A program made the position numbers and the translations under genes. From Nectonema munidae (taxonomy: Eukaryota; Nematomorpha; Nectonematoida; Nectonematidae), in assembly GCA_030549495.1 (NCBI GenBank), contig JAUIRK010000971.1:920501-984500 (forward strand): a stretch of 64,000 nt of DNA, read 5' to 3'. The notes under the pieces are model-generated. The model was not told the DNA's origin. It made no database searches and worked only from the letters and a program-made list of their open reading frames with translations. Within the stretch, counting starts at the first letter, position 1. Each line of letters begins with the position of its first letter. Shown here one piece after another: positions 41,801 to 53,800 of the stretch.

Positions 41801-44800
41801 TTTATTCCATTGAAGAAAAAAGTGAGAGAGGAAAAAAAATCCAAAAATCTTTATATTTTTATGATTTTTTGTTTGTTTAAAATTATAGATATTAAATCCT
41901 TAGTTTTATTTTGTTTTAATCGTGAGAGATTCTTCCTATAAATTGTTATGTAAAATTTATTTAAAGGTTATTAAATTTTATTTTATTTATTTTTTTTTCA
42001 CTAAGCTTAATAAATTTTTAAGTTTAAAACTTGTCTAAAGTCTTTCCAGCCCAAAGAAATCAAACTCATGCAGCCACAACAGAAAGTAGATATGGAGGTA
42101 ATTTTTGGTTTTTGATACTTCAAACTGCTGAACTCAGCTGCATTTAATTGTTGACTTTGTTAAGTTCAAACTTTAACGAAACCGATAAAATACAATATTA
42201 AGAATATACATTATTTAAGAATCTATGAAAATTCAATGTCTTCAAGGGGGAAAAATTTCCCAGGCATATAAAAAAAAATTTCTAGAACTAGGTTATGCAA
42301 CTACTATGCCAAAGTTGGAGTTAGAAGTGTGTGTGTGTGTGTCTGCGTGTTTGTGTTTGTGTGTATCTGTAGGGGAATGAGTGTGCGTTATATTCGTAGG
42401 CAAACAGAATAAGTTTGTCCACACACATTTTGTAAACCCTCACTCAAACCCGCATTGTGTTACATCGCACCAAACCCACACCCACCCAAATTTTCTGTAG
42501 ACTACCTGCTTCGGGCCTGAAGTCTCAAAAAGAATCGTCTAGCGTTGTTTGTCTTCCAATTTGCAACTTATAATAAACCAGCCAACCAAAAATTCTTTCA
42601 GTATAAATATATTCACTATAATGTCCAATATATATACCATTTTTACTTCTAAATTATCTTTTTTTAGTTCTAAATTGTCTTTTTCAATTCTAATTTGTCT
42701 TTTTCCAATTCTAATTTGTCTTTTTTCCATTCTAATTTGTCTTTTTTATGGTCTAATTTGTCTATTTTAAGGTTTAATTTGTCTTTTTTAAGGTCTAATT
42801 TGTCTTTTTTAAGGTTTAATTTGTCTCTTTAAATTCTAAACGCTATTTATAAAATACAAAATGAAATTGAAAAAAGACAATTTAGGACTTAAAAAAGACT
42901 AATTAAAATTGAAAAAAGACAATTTCAATTTAAAAAAGACAATTAAAAATTGAAAAAGACAATTTCAATTTAGAGTAAAAATGGTATATATTATTGCAAA
43001 AAAACTTGAATACTTTTTACTCATATGTTATAAGATTAAGATATCTTCTTCTGTTGAAATTGTTGAGGCAAAGAAATATTTAGAATGACAATTGCTCACA
43101 AAAGCCATATGTAGTGCTGACTCTTCTTCGCATCAAAAACGCGAAAAAATCTTTTCGTTAAATATATCTGACCAGAAAGCCCTTTACATATTCTGACGAA
43201 CAAAACAGTTATATTTTTGCAATTTTAGTCGAATTGTTCCATATCATTAATAAGCAACATAGTGAAAAATAAAGTGCTAGAAGTCAAGCACGCAGACGCA
43301 GACTCCGAACAATCTTTTACATTTCACACAACCGCGTTGGAAACAGCAAAAAAAAGCGAGGGGCGAAACTCTAGTCTACTTTAATATAATTTCTTATGTT
43401 GTTTGAGCTCCAGGGTACATTAAAACTTTGCAGAGATTTTCGAACTACCGTTAAACAATGAAAAAAATTTGATTATATATGCAAGTTACCTTTGTGAATT
43501 TGCTTTTATATTCAAAAATTAGTCCGTAAATTTTCCTAAAACTTTATATAAGGATTATGAAAAAAAAGAATTTTACTTTCAGCATTATTGACCTGAATTA
43601 TTTATTATGTATCTATAATTTTCATTATATAAAAGTGAAATTCAAAATTTTTTTGTATTTGAGATATAAATTCCTTTTCTCAGATTTCGGCAAAATCTAA
43701 GGCCGTAAAGCCTTGGCCTGGTTTCGACGTCCATATTAGAATTTATATAGATTATTATAAGTATACTTATTACTTATGTTATATACTATATATCCTTTCT
43801 ATATTTGGAAATATTATTTGGAAGCAGGGGCTGGGTGGGCAGGTAATGCGAATTCTTTTCTCTTTTTAAATAACAAATAGTATTTATTTTTGCATACTAT
43901 TAACAATATTATAACTAAAAACATGTTTCCTATTTGAATTATTTATTTTTTTACTTGAAAATTTAAAAAATTCTAGGGGTGGAGATGCTTTTTTCTTAAA
44001 AAAAAAAGGTAACTAGAAAGAATGTGGTCTGTTTTCTTTTTTTGCTTTATAGTATAATTAAAAAACAAGCACTCTTCATAAATTTAGTTTTCCTTTTTTC
44101 AATTATTTAAGTTATTTATTCCCAAAAACCAGTTCTATAAAGTTTAATTTATTTTTAAATTTCTTGTATTTAGAATATTAAAATCAATTACATAAGAAGC
44201 AAAAAGATATATGAGGACATGTGTTCAATTTCAAAATATCTTAATGAAATATTCTCGTGGAAATCTTCTGTGAAAAGTTTTCTAGCTTATTTGGTAACAT
44301 GTTTCGTTTAATTTTACAATAAATATCATAATTGGAATATTTACTTTTTTTTTAATTTTGATTGACATCTCAAAGCACATTTTGATTTAAAAAAATATCA
44401 AATTTTGAGTTGCAAGTTTAAACTTATTGCAAAATTTTTTAAAAAATATTTATACAGGTTTTTACCCATTTATGTAACACTCTTTTTAAAAAGGCTAAAT
44501 AAAAAAAGAATAATGGTTATAGGTGCTTCAGATAGCTAAAATAAAATGAAAATAGAACAGAATAGATTTAACAAAAAGACAAGTATAATCGCAATAAGAC
44601 AAAAAAGGATTCTCAAACACGAAATGGAATTGCAAAATGGCTAATTATTATAGATGCAAGGGCCAAAAAAAAGATAATGTAGTATTTTAAAAAAAATAAA
44701 TTGAAAAAAGTCAAAATAGAATTTCAAAATGACAACAAAAATACCTAATAAAATTATAAAAGGACAAAATAGGATTGCAAAACAATTAAAATAAATTAAA

Positions 44801-47800
44801 ATGATGTATTTTGTCTAAAGTGAGATCAGCAGCTTGGTTTTCATATGTATACTTAAAATTTTCATTTCTCTCATAAAGAATCTATGGTGAATGCAAGAAA
44901 ATCATTCGGACGGTAATGTTTTTTTATTTTAATTTTTTTGTGTAGCATTTTTTGAGATTTTAAATATAACTGATGATCTAAAAAAATTAAATGATAATAA
45001 AGTAAGCTATTTTTTATTTATAACAATAAATTAAATAGAGCCTCAATGGTTATAAGGTTGTACCTCTCAGCTTAACATTTGAAGGTCAGGGGTTCAATCC
45101 CGAAGGCTCCCAACGCTTAAAAACAAATTCACAAAAACTGTGATTAACCATCTTAAGCATAATGCGAGCATACAGCCCTACGGCTGAAAGTTCTTTAATA
45201 TCTCCAACCAACCAACAATGAATTAAATAAAAAATTTTAGATTAAAAACACAAAATTAATTTTATTAGATAAAATGGATATTTTTATATATATTTCTTAT
45301 TTTTATAACACTTATCGCTTGGTTTTAATCCCAAAATTTGTATCCAATTTATTCTTTTAGACAGCAAAACTCTTTTCTTTTACCATATTCTTTCTTTAAA
45401 ATGTAAAATTTGGTAAAAAGTTTTATATGTTGCATTCAAAATGTAAAATAAATATATTTAAAATTTAGCATCACCTATCATTATCTGAAGTGAAAATAAA
45501 AGTAAAATATAATGAAATTCAAGAAATGTTGCTTTGCAAAAATAAAAACTAAGTATGTTATTCAAGTATAAATAGCTTTATTTTTGCAAAAAAAGATCCT
45601 TCTTATAACTTCCCCATCTTCATTCAACTTAAATCGCATATATAACAATTTTTTATATTTAGATGTATATTTTGATCGTTTCCAATTTCAAAGCTTTTAT
45701 GATGCCTATCGTCCTAATTGTCATATTTGCCTTCTTCAGAACAAAAGATCATAAAAATCTTCCAAAAGAAGAAGATTTTCCACAAAATGTAACGATTTTG
45801 GTATCATTTTTAAAAGTGATCTTTTACCAATGACATCTCATGTCACTTTATCCATATAAGTTTAAATACGCGTTTTAATTGTGTACACATCTAGAAATTC
45901 ACTATTCAAAACCGATATTAGAATTACAAGTATCAAGTTAAAAATTTTTTACTTTTAATTCAAGTTAATTTTGGAATTATGTGAAAATGACTCCAATTTT
46001 TAAATAAGGACACATTCATGATAGATCATCCCAAATTCACTTTGAAGCCATTGTCATTTGTAAAATATAGAAGACAAATTCTAGTGAATGTGTATTCTAG
46101 CACTCAAGGCCCAGAGCAGCATTCATTCATGTCACATGTAGTGCTTACTCTAATTTAAAACTTCCTAAACTTTTGAGATCTGTGACACTTATCATACTTT
46201 TTATATGGTAATGTCATCTTAATATAGAAAATATACGCAAGTTTTACATAAAACACATTGATGAGCTTATTTATTATTGTCTACATTTGTATGCTCTGCT
46301 CCCTTCACTGGCTATGCCCCTGCTTGATACTTATTTGCATTAATGTTTTTTTAGGTCCATTTCAATATTATTGACATATGTAGGGAACGACAGGCTGAAA
46401 TACGCATAATAATTTTTTCATCACACAAACTCATGCCCAAATGTTCAAGGCCATACGTAATTTGATATAAAATTGTGTTGAAATCAAGGAATCATCTCCT
46501 TCCTTTAAAAATGACGATGGGGTTAAGTGCGCTCATTAACCCATTTACGGCCAATGTTCTTATTTAAGCAATTTCATCTTCGTCTGCTTTTTTCAATGAC
46601 TTTGAATATAAATCGTCTGCGTTTTTTAGATATCGTCTGCTTTGCTTGGCCTTAAATGGGTTAATCGAATGATTATTAAATTAAGTTATTGTAAGCATGT
46701 ATATATGAATAAAGCAAATTCTATTGATTGTATATACCACATTTTAGGAAGAAGAATCCTTTAGCCAGCACTCTCAAAAGTTTAAGGAAAAGGATGAAGT
46801 ATCATTTTGTCTTTATTTGCAATTAAATATATCAACTGAGAGATCATTTTAGTTTGGATATTTTGGGACAAAAGATTTTTCCCTCTTGTTTTCAATGCTT
46901 TTTTAATTTTTGGAATAAGATAATGTTTTTTGAGTTCGTAAAAACCAGATTTAACTGAATTTATCGCATTTGGCAGAAAAAAAACTCAAAATATGCTAAT
47001 TCGATGAATTAAAAAATTTATACCAAATATACACTCATGTATCAAGCGACTTTTTTCAGCCTGGTAGAAAGGATTATATACAAGATGTAATTTTTTATAA
47101 ACGTGTAGTTAAGCTATTGTTTACTTTAATGAAATGAATAGCACAAAGATGAAAATGTTAATATGAAAGAATTTTTTAACAAAAAAAAATTGAAAGGTTC
47201 CTATATTATCTTCATAAAGAAGGTGAAATAAAGTTGTTTAAAGTTTATCCAAAAAGCAGGTAATTAAAAAATAGTTAAATATGTTTGATATAAAACTGTA
47301 TTATCGTTATCAAAATTTTGAGTAAAAGATCGTTTTTATTGACCAGGCACTGATGTAACGCTTATGTCAATCTATGAACAAATTGGTATCGATGAGGAAT
47401 CGAATCCAGCGGCTTCCGTGTTGAGTCCATCATCTCAACCAACCTGCCATGCCACCCATAGAGTATGCTGTAGAGGATACATCAAATTAGTTTTCAAAAA
47501 CTTAAGTTATGCTGTAAAAATTTTTAGAAAAATTTTCTAGACTTTTTTTCCTTAAAAGTTATTATAAAAGGCAAATCATTGCAAAATATTAATTTTACTT
47601 TTTGTAGATTTTTGTAGCTTGCACCAATTTAACTTTTAAACTACAGTAAAACCTTGTTATCTCGAATTTGAGGGACCAACCAAAAACTTCGAGATATCCA
47701 GGTGTTCGAGATATCCTAAATATCAAGAAAAACTATTATCAAGTCCATTTTTTAAAAAATAAGTATCGACCAGTATGTTTTTTGTCTCTCTGCTAAAATA

Positions 47801-50800
47801 AACAGATCCTGATATCTTTTTAAAGTGCATTTTATTTTAAATCAACGTCAGTAAGTCGGACTCAAAGAGACAGAAAGTCCAAAAAATGGTAGATGATTTG
47901 ATAAAGGCATAAAGAACTATGAAAATCCATGATCATCACACATCGTATGCCTAGTTTTACATCACTTCTCTATGCAGCTTTGATGATGTTGACATATTAC
48001 TTTCATTAAGATTTTCATTACAAAGTTATTTATTGAAAATAAAAAATATGGCAACATTTAAAAAAAACATTATTATTTTTTATAAGAAAATATTAGGTGG
48101 AGTAAAGGGGGAAAGTGTCCCTGATGTATTGCTGCAATATTGCTAGAGAACATTTATTTTTTATTATTTGGTGTTTTGTTGTAAATGATTATTATTTACG
48201 TATGTAAAAAGTTGGAAATAAATATACTAAATTTGATGCTTGTAACAATTAAATACTTCGAGATATCCGGGTTATTCAAGATATCAGAGTTCGAGACATC
48301 CAAACTTATTTACGTGTAATGTATAGGGAAAAAAGTTCGTACCATAAAAGAACTTCGAGATAACCGATACTTCTAGATATCACATATTTGAGATATCGAA
48401 GTTTCACTGTATTTTGGAATGATGCTGAGAAAAATGAAGTAATGCTATCTTAATTTATTGTTTGATTTTTGTTTGCACAATTTTATCTTTATTTTATACC
48501 CTTTTTTGAGAGTCTAACTAACTCACACTTATTCTTGTACACTAAAAAGAATGAAAAATTTCTATTACCAAGTTTTCTAACTTTAGTTCTGTTTTACATT
48601 TTTGGCAGAAATTACCTCAGAAAAGTTATGTAATTTAGATGTGTTTTTTTTTATTTATTTTTCTCAATAAAATATTTTTTCATTTTTTAGGAAGAAGAAA
48701 TTGAACAACTGAAAATTAATGAATGATTTTTTTCATTCAATAAAATTTTCAATTTTTTTATTGTTAATTGATATCTTTACCCCTTTCTACACATAATTTG
48801 GAGATGGTGCGCATCTATTTGAAGTGAGAAAGAAAGAGCTATATATAAGTCCTCATTCATTCTTGACGTTAAGCTTAATAGAGCGGGGGTTAAAGTTTAC
48901 ATTAAGCTTAATTAAGAATGAAATATAATAGAATAGACAAGAGAGGAGTAGGAATTCAAAAAATTGTGTTGTCTTTTTTGGAAGATGCTTGAAAGTCCGC
49001 CCCTCCAATAATTTCAAGGATGTGCGCCCCCGAATCAATCACATTTTTTTCATATAAACATCGCAGGGTGTCTAGTAGACTCTTTTCCTTGATACCTTCA
49101 CTCATATAACACTCTCCAACCTTCAGTTATTTGTTTTCAGTTGTTTTATCTACCAATCAAATACCCTTTCAACAATTCCTGTAGTGTGCCTAGTAGACTA
49201 CTTCATATTCAAATGAAAAGCCTATTCGCCCCTCAACAATTTTGGGTTTTTTTAAACTAGTGTATATGCGATATGCAAATTTAATTAAAATATTTTGGCT
49301 GGAAGTATAGTATTTAAATTTCATCAATTTTGTAAAAAAATATAAAGTAGTGTTATAAATTTAGGTATGTGTTAAATACACTCAATTTTAAAGCATTGCT
49401 TGAATATTTGGTGTGCCGTGGTATTTCCAGATCAGTCATTTTAAAAATTGAAAAAAAAAATTCGCCCCCTATAATTTTGAGGATGTGCCCCCTGGTGTGT
49501 AATAATTTTTGATCTGGTAAATTTTTTTTAAAAGAATAGCTCTATAATTAGAAATATTTTTTTCAATAAATAAATTTTATTAAGAGAAAAAATACTTCAT
49601 ACTTTTGGCTTTCATTGAAAACGCATAAATTAAAAAGATTTCTTAAACCTCGAGGTATCATACTAATCGATTGGATGAACTTTTTCTATTATCAATTGCG
49701 ATAAATAACATTTTTGCTTTGAAAGTGATAGATTGGATTCTTTCCTTTTTTGCCCATTTTAAGAATTTTAAAGCTTATATATTTTAATAGTACGATGTGT
49801 GAAGAAGAAGACTAGGGTGTACAATTTGCGGCCTATGGGTGAGATGCGCTCAGGGAACTCTTTTTTATGTGACCTTCGTTTCATCTTAAAATTTAAAATT
49901 TTTTGTTCAAAAGCATTTTTCACAAAGATTTCAAGACTTCAGCTTAAGCATCAAAGTTTTGAGATGAAAAGGGAGAGTTAAAAAATCATGGTAAATAAAT
50001 GCGGGTAATGAGATTTTTTATGCCGAAGTAATTAAATGAGACATATGTATTTGTCAATTACTAACATACCTTTCAAATTTTCATAGAACCAAATTTGATT
50101 GTCACCCGATAGACCCTAAGAAGACTTCAATCCCGTGAACTGAAGAAAATTTCGTGTTAAAATTCAAACTATGCCCCCAAAATTAGTTGTATCATTTGAG
50201 TTCTGATTTTTAAATACACATAGAAATATATTTTTAAATATTAAAATCAAAATTAACAAAAACCTTTTTCAACTGACTTAGCTACCGCATCCGTTACATC
50301 TTTTGCCAAAATTTTTCTTCAAACTTGAAGATGGCAATTTTAATTATTTTTTTGATCAAATAATAAATTATTCCGTTGTATTTATTTAGAAAGGAATGCT
50401 AAGCAAAATTGCACTGATGCAAGATACGATATACAATGTTCAAAATTACCTTGATGAAATATCATCTTTTTATGAAAAAATTTTCAAGTATACTTTTCAT
50501 ATTCTATCCATCTTTTTATGAAAAAATTTTCAAGTATACTTTTCATATTCTATCCATCTTTTAAAGAGGACAATTCTTATTACTTTCAGTTATGAAGTTA
50601 TTTTTTACTTTATGACATCTGAATACTTCTCCAATCTTTCATATTATGTCAATACTTTTGGAAAGCTATTGTACTCTACAAATAAAAGTAGTTAGTCATA
50701 GTGTTGCTTTTCAAAAAAATTCAAACTTCTTGGTAAACGCAATATCCATTTTATTATATGGAAAATATTTACTTATTAAAACATATATAATTCATTATAA

Positions 50801-53800
50801 CAACATATCCATATACAGAGAGCTCCACGTATACCACATAAGGCATATGTTCTCAAACTATGTTCTGCCGAACAAATGGGTCCTGCTAAAAAAGTGTTTT
50901 GATTTCTGAAAAAAAGTTCAGATTCTAAGATGTTTAATAAACATACATTGTCAAATTTGCTAAATAATTTGTAATAAATAGTTTTCAACTAATGTAGATT
51001 GCTCTATTATATTAAAGGTTTATCCGTTGGACTTAACAAGCTCAGGGGTCGAAAGCCTACAAAATATTTAACCCAAAAAACATGGAAAATAAATAAAATT
51101 AATTTCATGAATACTATATAATATTATCCGATTCTGAGATCCAACTAAATTTTTCTCAACCAAAATGGGGTTCGAATGTGAAAAAGTTTGGAAAACCTGA
51201 CACAACAGGCCCATTATTTACCTTGTGAGTTCACAAATACAACATGCAACTGAATAATCCAATGTTATGTGACTATTTCAAATCAAAAGTGATTAAGTTA
51301 TATCTTTTTTGAATACATGTCATAACATGTTAAAAATAATAAGATAGATCTTTAAGTGCTACAATATATTTTTGATGATTACATTTCTTTCAATTACAAA
51401 AACCGAACAAAGGACTTTTTATAGTAAACAACTATATAAACAAACTGTGAAATACAAAATTTCTTCAGGGTGGAATACTTTTCTAACTTACCATCATAAT
51501 AATAATATGAAAATTAGTTCTCTCAAACTATTTAATTCATTAACACATGCCTATCAAATTATTGTTCAGTTGATGATTGTTTCTGCTTGTAAATATGTAA
51601 AGAATTTTTTTAATTTAATTTAATTATTTTATTTCTTTTTTCTTTTCTAGTTTTCCTTTATTATCAACATATATTTTATTATAACTCATTTTTCACTATT
51701 TTGTTATTGTTTATTTAGTTAGGATATCTCCTTAAACGGCTTTATGGCCTTGCGAAATATCCTATCACATATTGTACTCTATATGAAATAAAATTTATGT
51801 CAAATATACTTTATATTAATTAATTAATTAAGTTGTTTTGTGACGTTCGCACCCATCCTTTCGGATATCGTGGCCCGCCCGGAATGCTGAGTCCAGATCT
51901 ACCTGGACTTTCCATCCCACTAAACGCCTACCGGCCCCTGTTACTGCATAGCTATACCTTGTTATATATATATATATATTATTTTACAAGAATTTATGTG
52001 ACAATATATAAATACAACTGAGTGAAAGATACAATCCTAACGCGAACGCTCCCAATTTGGGAAACAAACTTATTGTCTAGTGATAGCTTGATTGCTAACC
52101 ACGTAGAATCGCGTCGCTAGAGCACTACCTAACCGAAAAACATTTGAATTCTTCAGAGGAAGAAAACCAGGGTAAAAAACCGGCACAACGGAATGTATCT
52201 TGTTCCTAAATAAAAGAATATGATTATAAAAGGTATATGCTACAAAAATAGAAGCGTTTGAAGGCATGCAATATCTTATATATTATTAATAAATAATATT
52301 TGATACATGTTATAATGGTTAAGAAGGATATACATAATTTAGGGCATGCTAGGTTAGGAACAAACTACCCCTGGAATTTGACTCCATCCCTAAATGTCGT
52401 CCATAGGATATATGTTTTAATATTGGAATGTTTAAACGGTCCTACAAGCGGACTCCTATAGAGGCCAGATTACCGACTATGCCTAACCTAGCTCGTAACA
52501 TGAAACTGTTTTGGTACTTATGCCAATCCTAAATTTAAGTAGGCGGATCTAGAACTCAGAAAGAATAGAACTATATCGCAGAACGCAGAATTCCCTATTG
52601 CTTGGGGGCTAGTGTATATGGGTAGTCACCTAGGATAATTTTTCTCTTTTTTTTTTAGCATATACCCCCAAGAACGCTTCAGCCAGGGTTTGCGTGAGCT
52701 CCCAAGCTTGACATAATTGTGGGCAATGCTTGTGTGTTCTTAATTTTTCTATAAACTTTTTATTTAATTTCTCCAACCTTTTCTGGAACCAAGAAAAGGA
52801 GGTCCGGCTATGAGCAATAGTGAAAGGGTTGCCATAAACAGTCCTAAAAAGTTTATACACGAGGTCATCTATTTTGTTGGTCCAAGTTGAGGGAAGGCAT
52901 CCCAAAATGGAGTTTCCATAAGTCAATTTCGGCATTGTAAGGATTTTAATGACCTTGCCTACCACCGTGGAATTGACCTCAAGGTCTTTAAGACATCCAT
53001 ATAGCGCTAGATCCTTCTTCCCCTTTTTTTATCTTTTCGTGAGCTTCACGATGAAAACTAAATCCTGCATCCCAATTGATTCATAGATATTTTAGGTGGC
53101 GAACTCGGGGAATATTCACTATAGTTGGCGGGTTATTTTTGGGACAATTAGCGCCAAAGATGATGAACTTGCATTTAGAGTAATTCACCTTAAGGTTCCA
53201 TCCAGTGAAATACCCCCCTAATATGGTATTTACGTCCGTAAGGTGTTTGCAAATACGCGGAACACGCTTAGCGGAGTAATATACACATATGTCGTCTGCG
53301 AAACTGATTATCCTAGCATAGATTGACTTATTGAAAGAGTCTCTAATATCAGATAAGTAGATGTTGAACAGAAGAGGGCTTAGAGGTGAACCTTGAGGGA
53401 CCCCGCGGCTTAGGCTTATTCTCCTTGAAAATTTGTTATTTATTCTGATCTGAAATGAGCGTCGAGAAAGGAAACTGTGAACTACCTTGAAGATACATGA
53501 TGGCACAAACATGCTACTAAGTTTGAACAGCAAACCCTCATGCCAGACCGTATCAAAAGCCTTCTCCAGGTCGTAAGATATCATCCCTACGTAGAGGCCA
53601 TCATTTAAGCTTTTTGCAACATCATGATGCAAGGTCAGCAGAGCATGATTTGTTGACAAACCTTTTTGGAATCCAAACTGTTCTTTTGGGATTATTGCAT
53701 GCTCCTTGCACCAAGCATCGAGTACTCCAAAAATTAATTTGTGATACACTTTGCTCAGGCAAGGGAGAAGACTGATAGGCCGTAGGTCACTCGGTTTGCC

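Noticed and set aside
42539-42770. Opposite frames of 63 and 73 codons with repeated motifs
   Set aside because: Produced by translating the GTCTTTTT array; the repetition is in the DNA and not in a protein.
48691-48726. Inclusion of this segment as an ordinary internal MCTP exon
   Set aside because: It has no GT donor before its stop codon; kept only as a possible alternative last exon.
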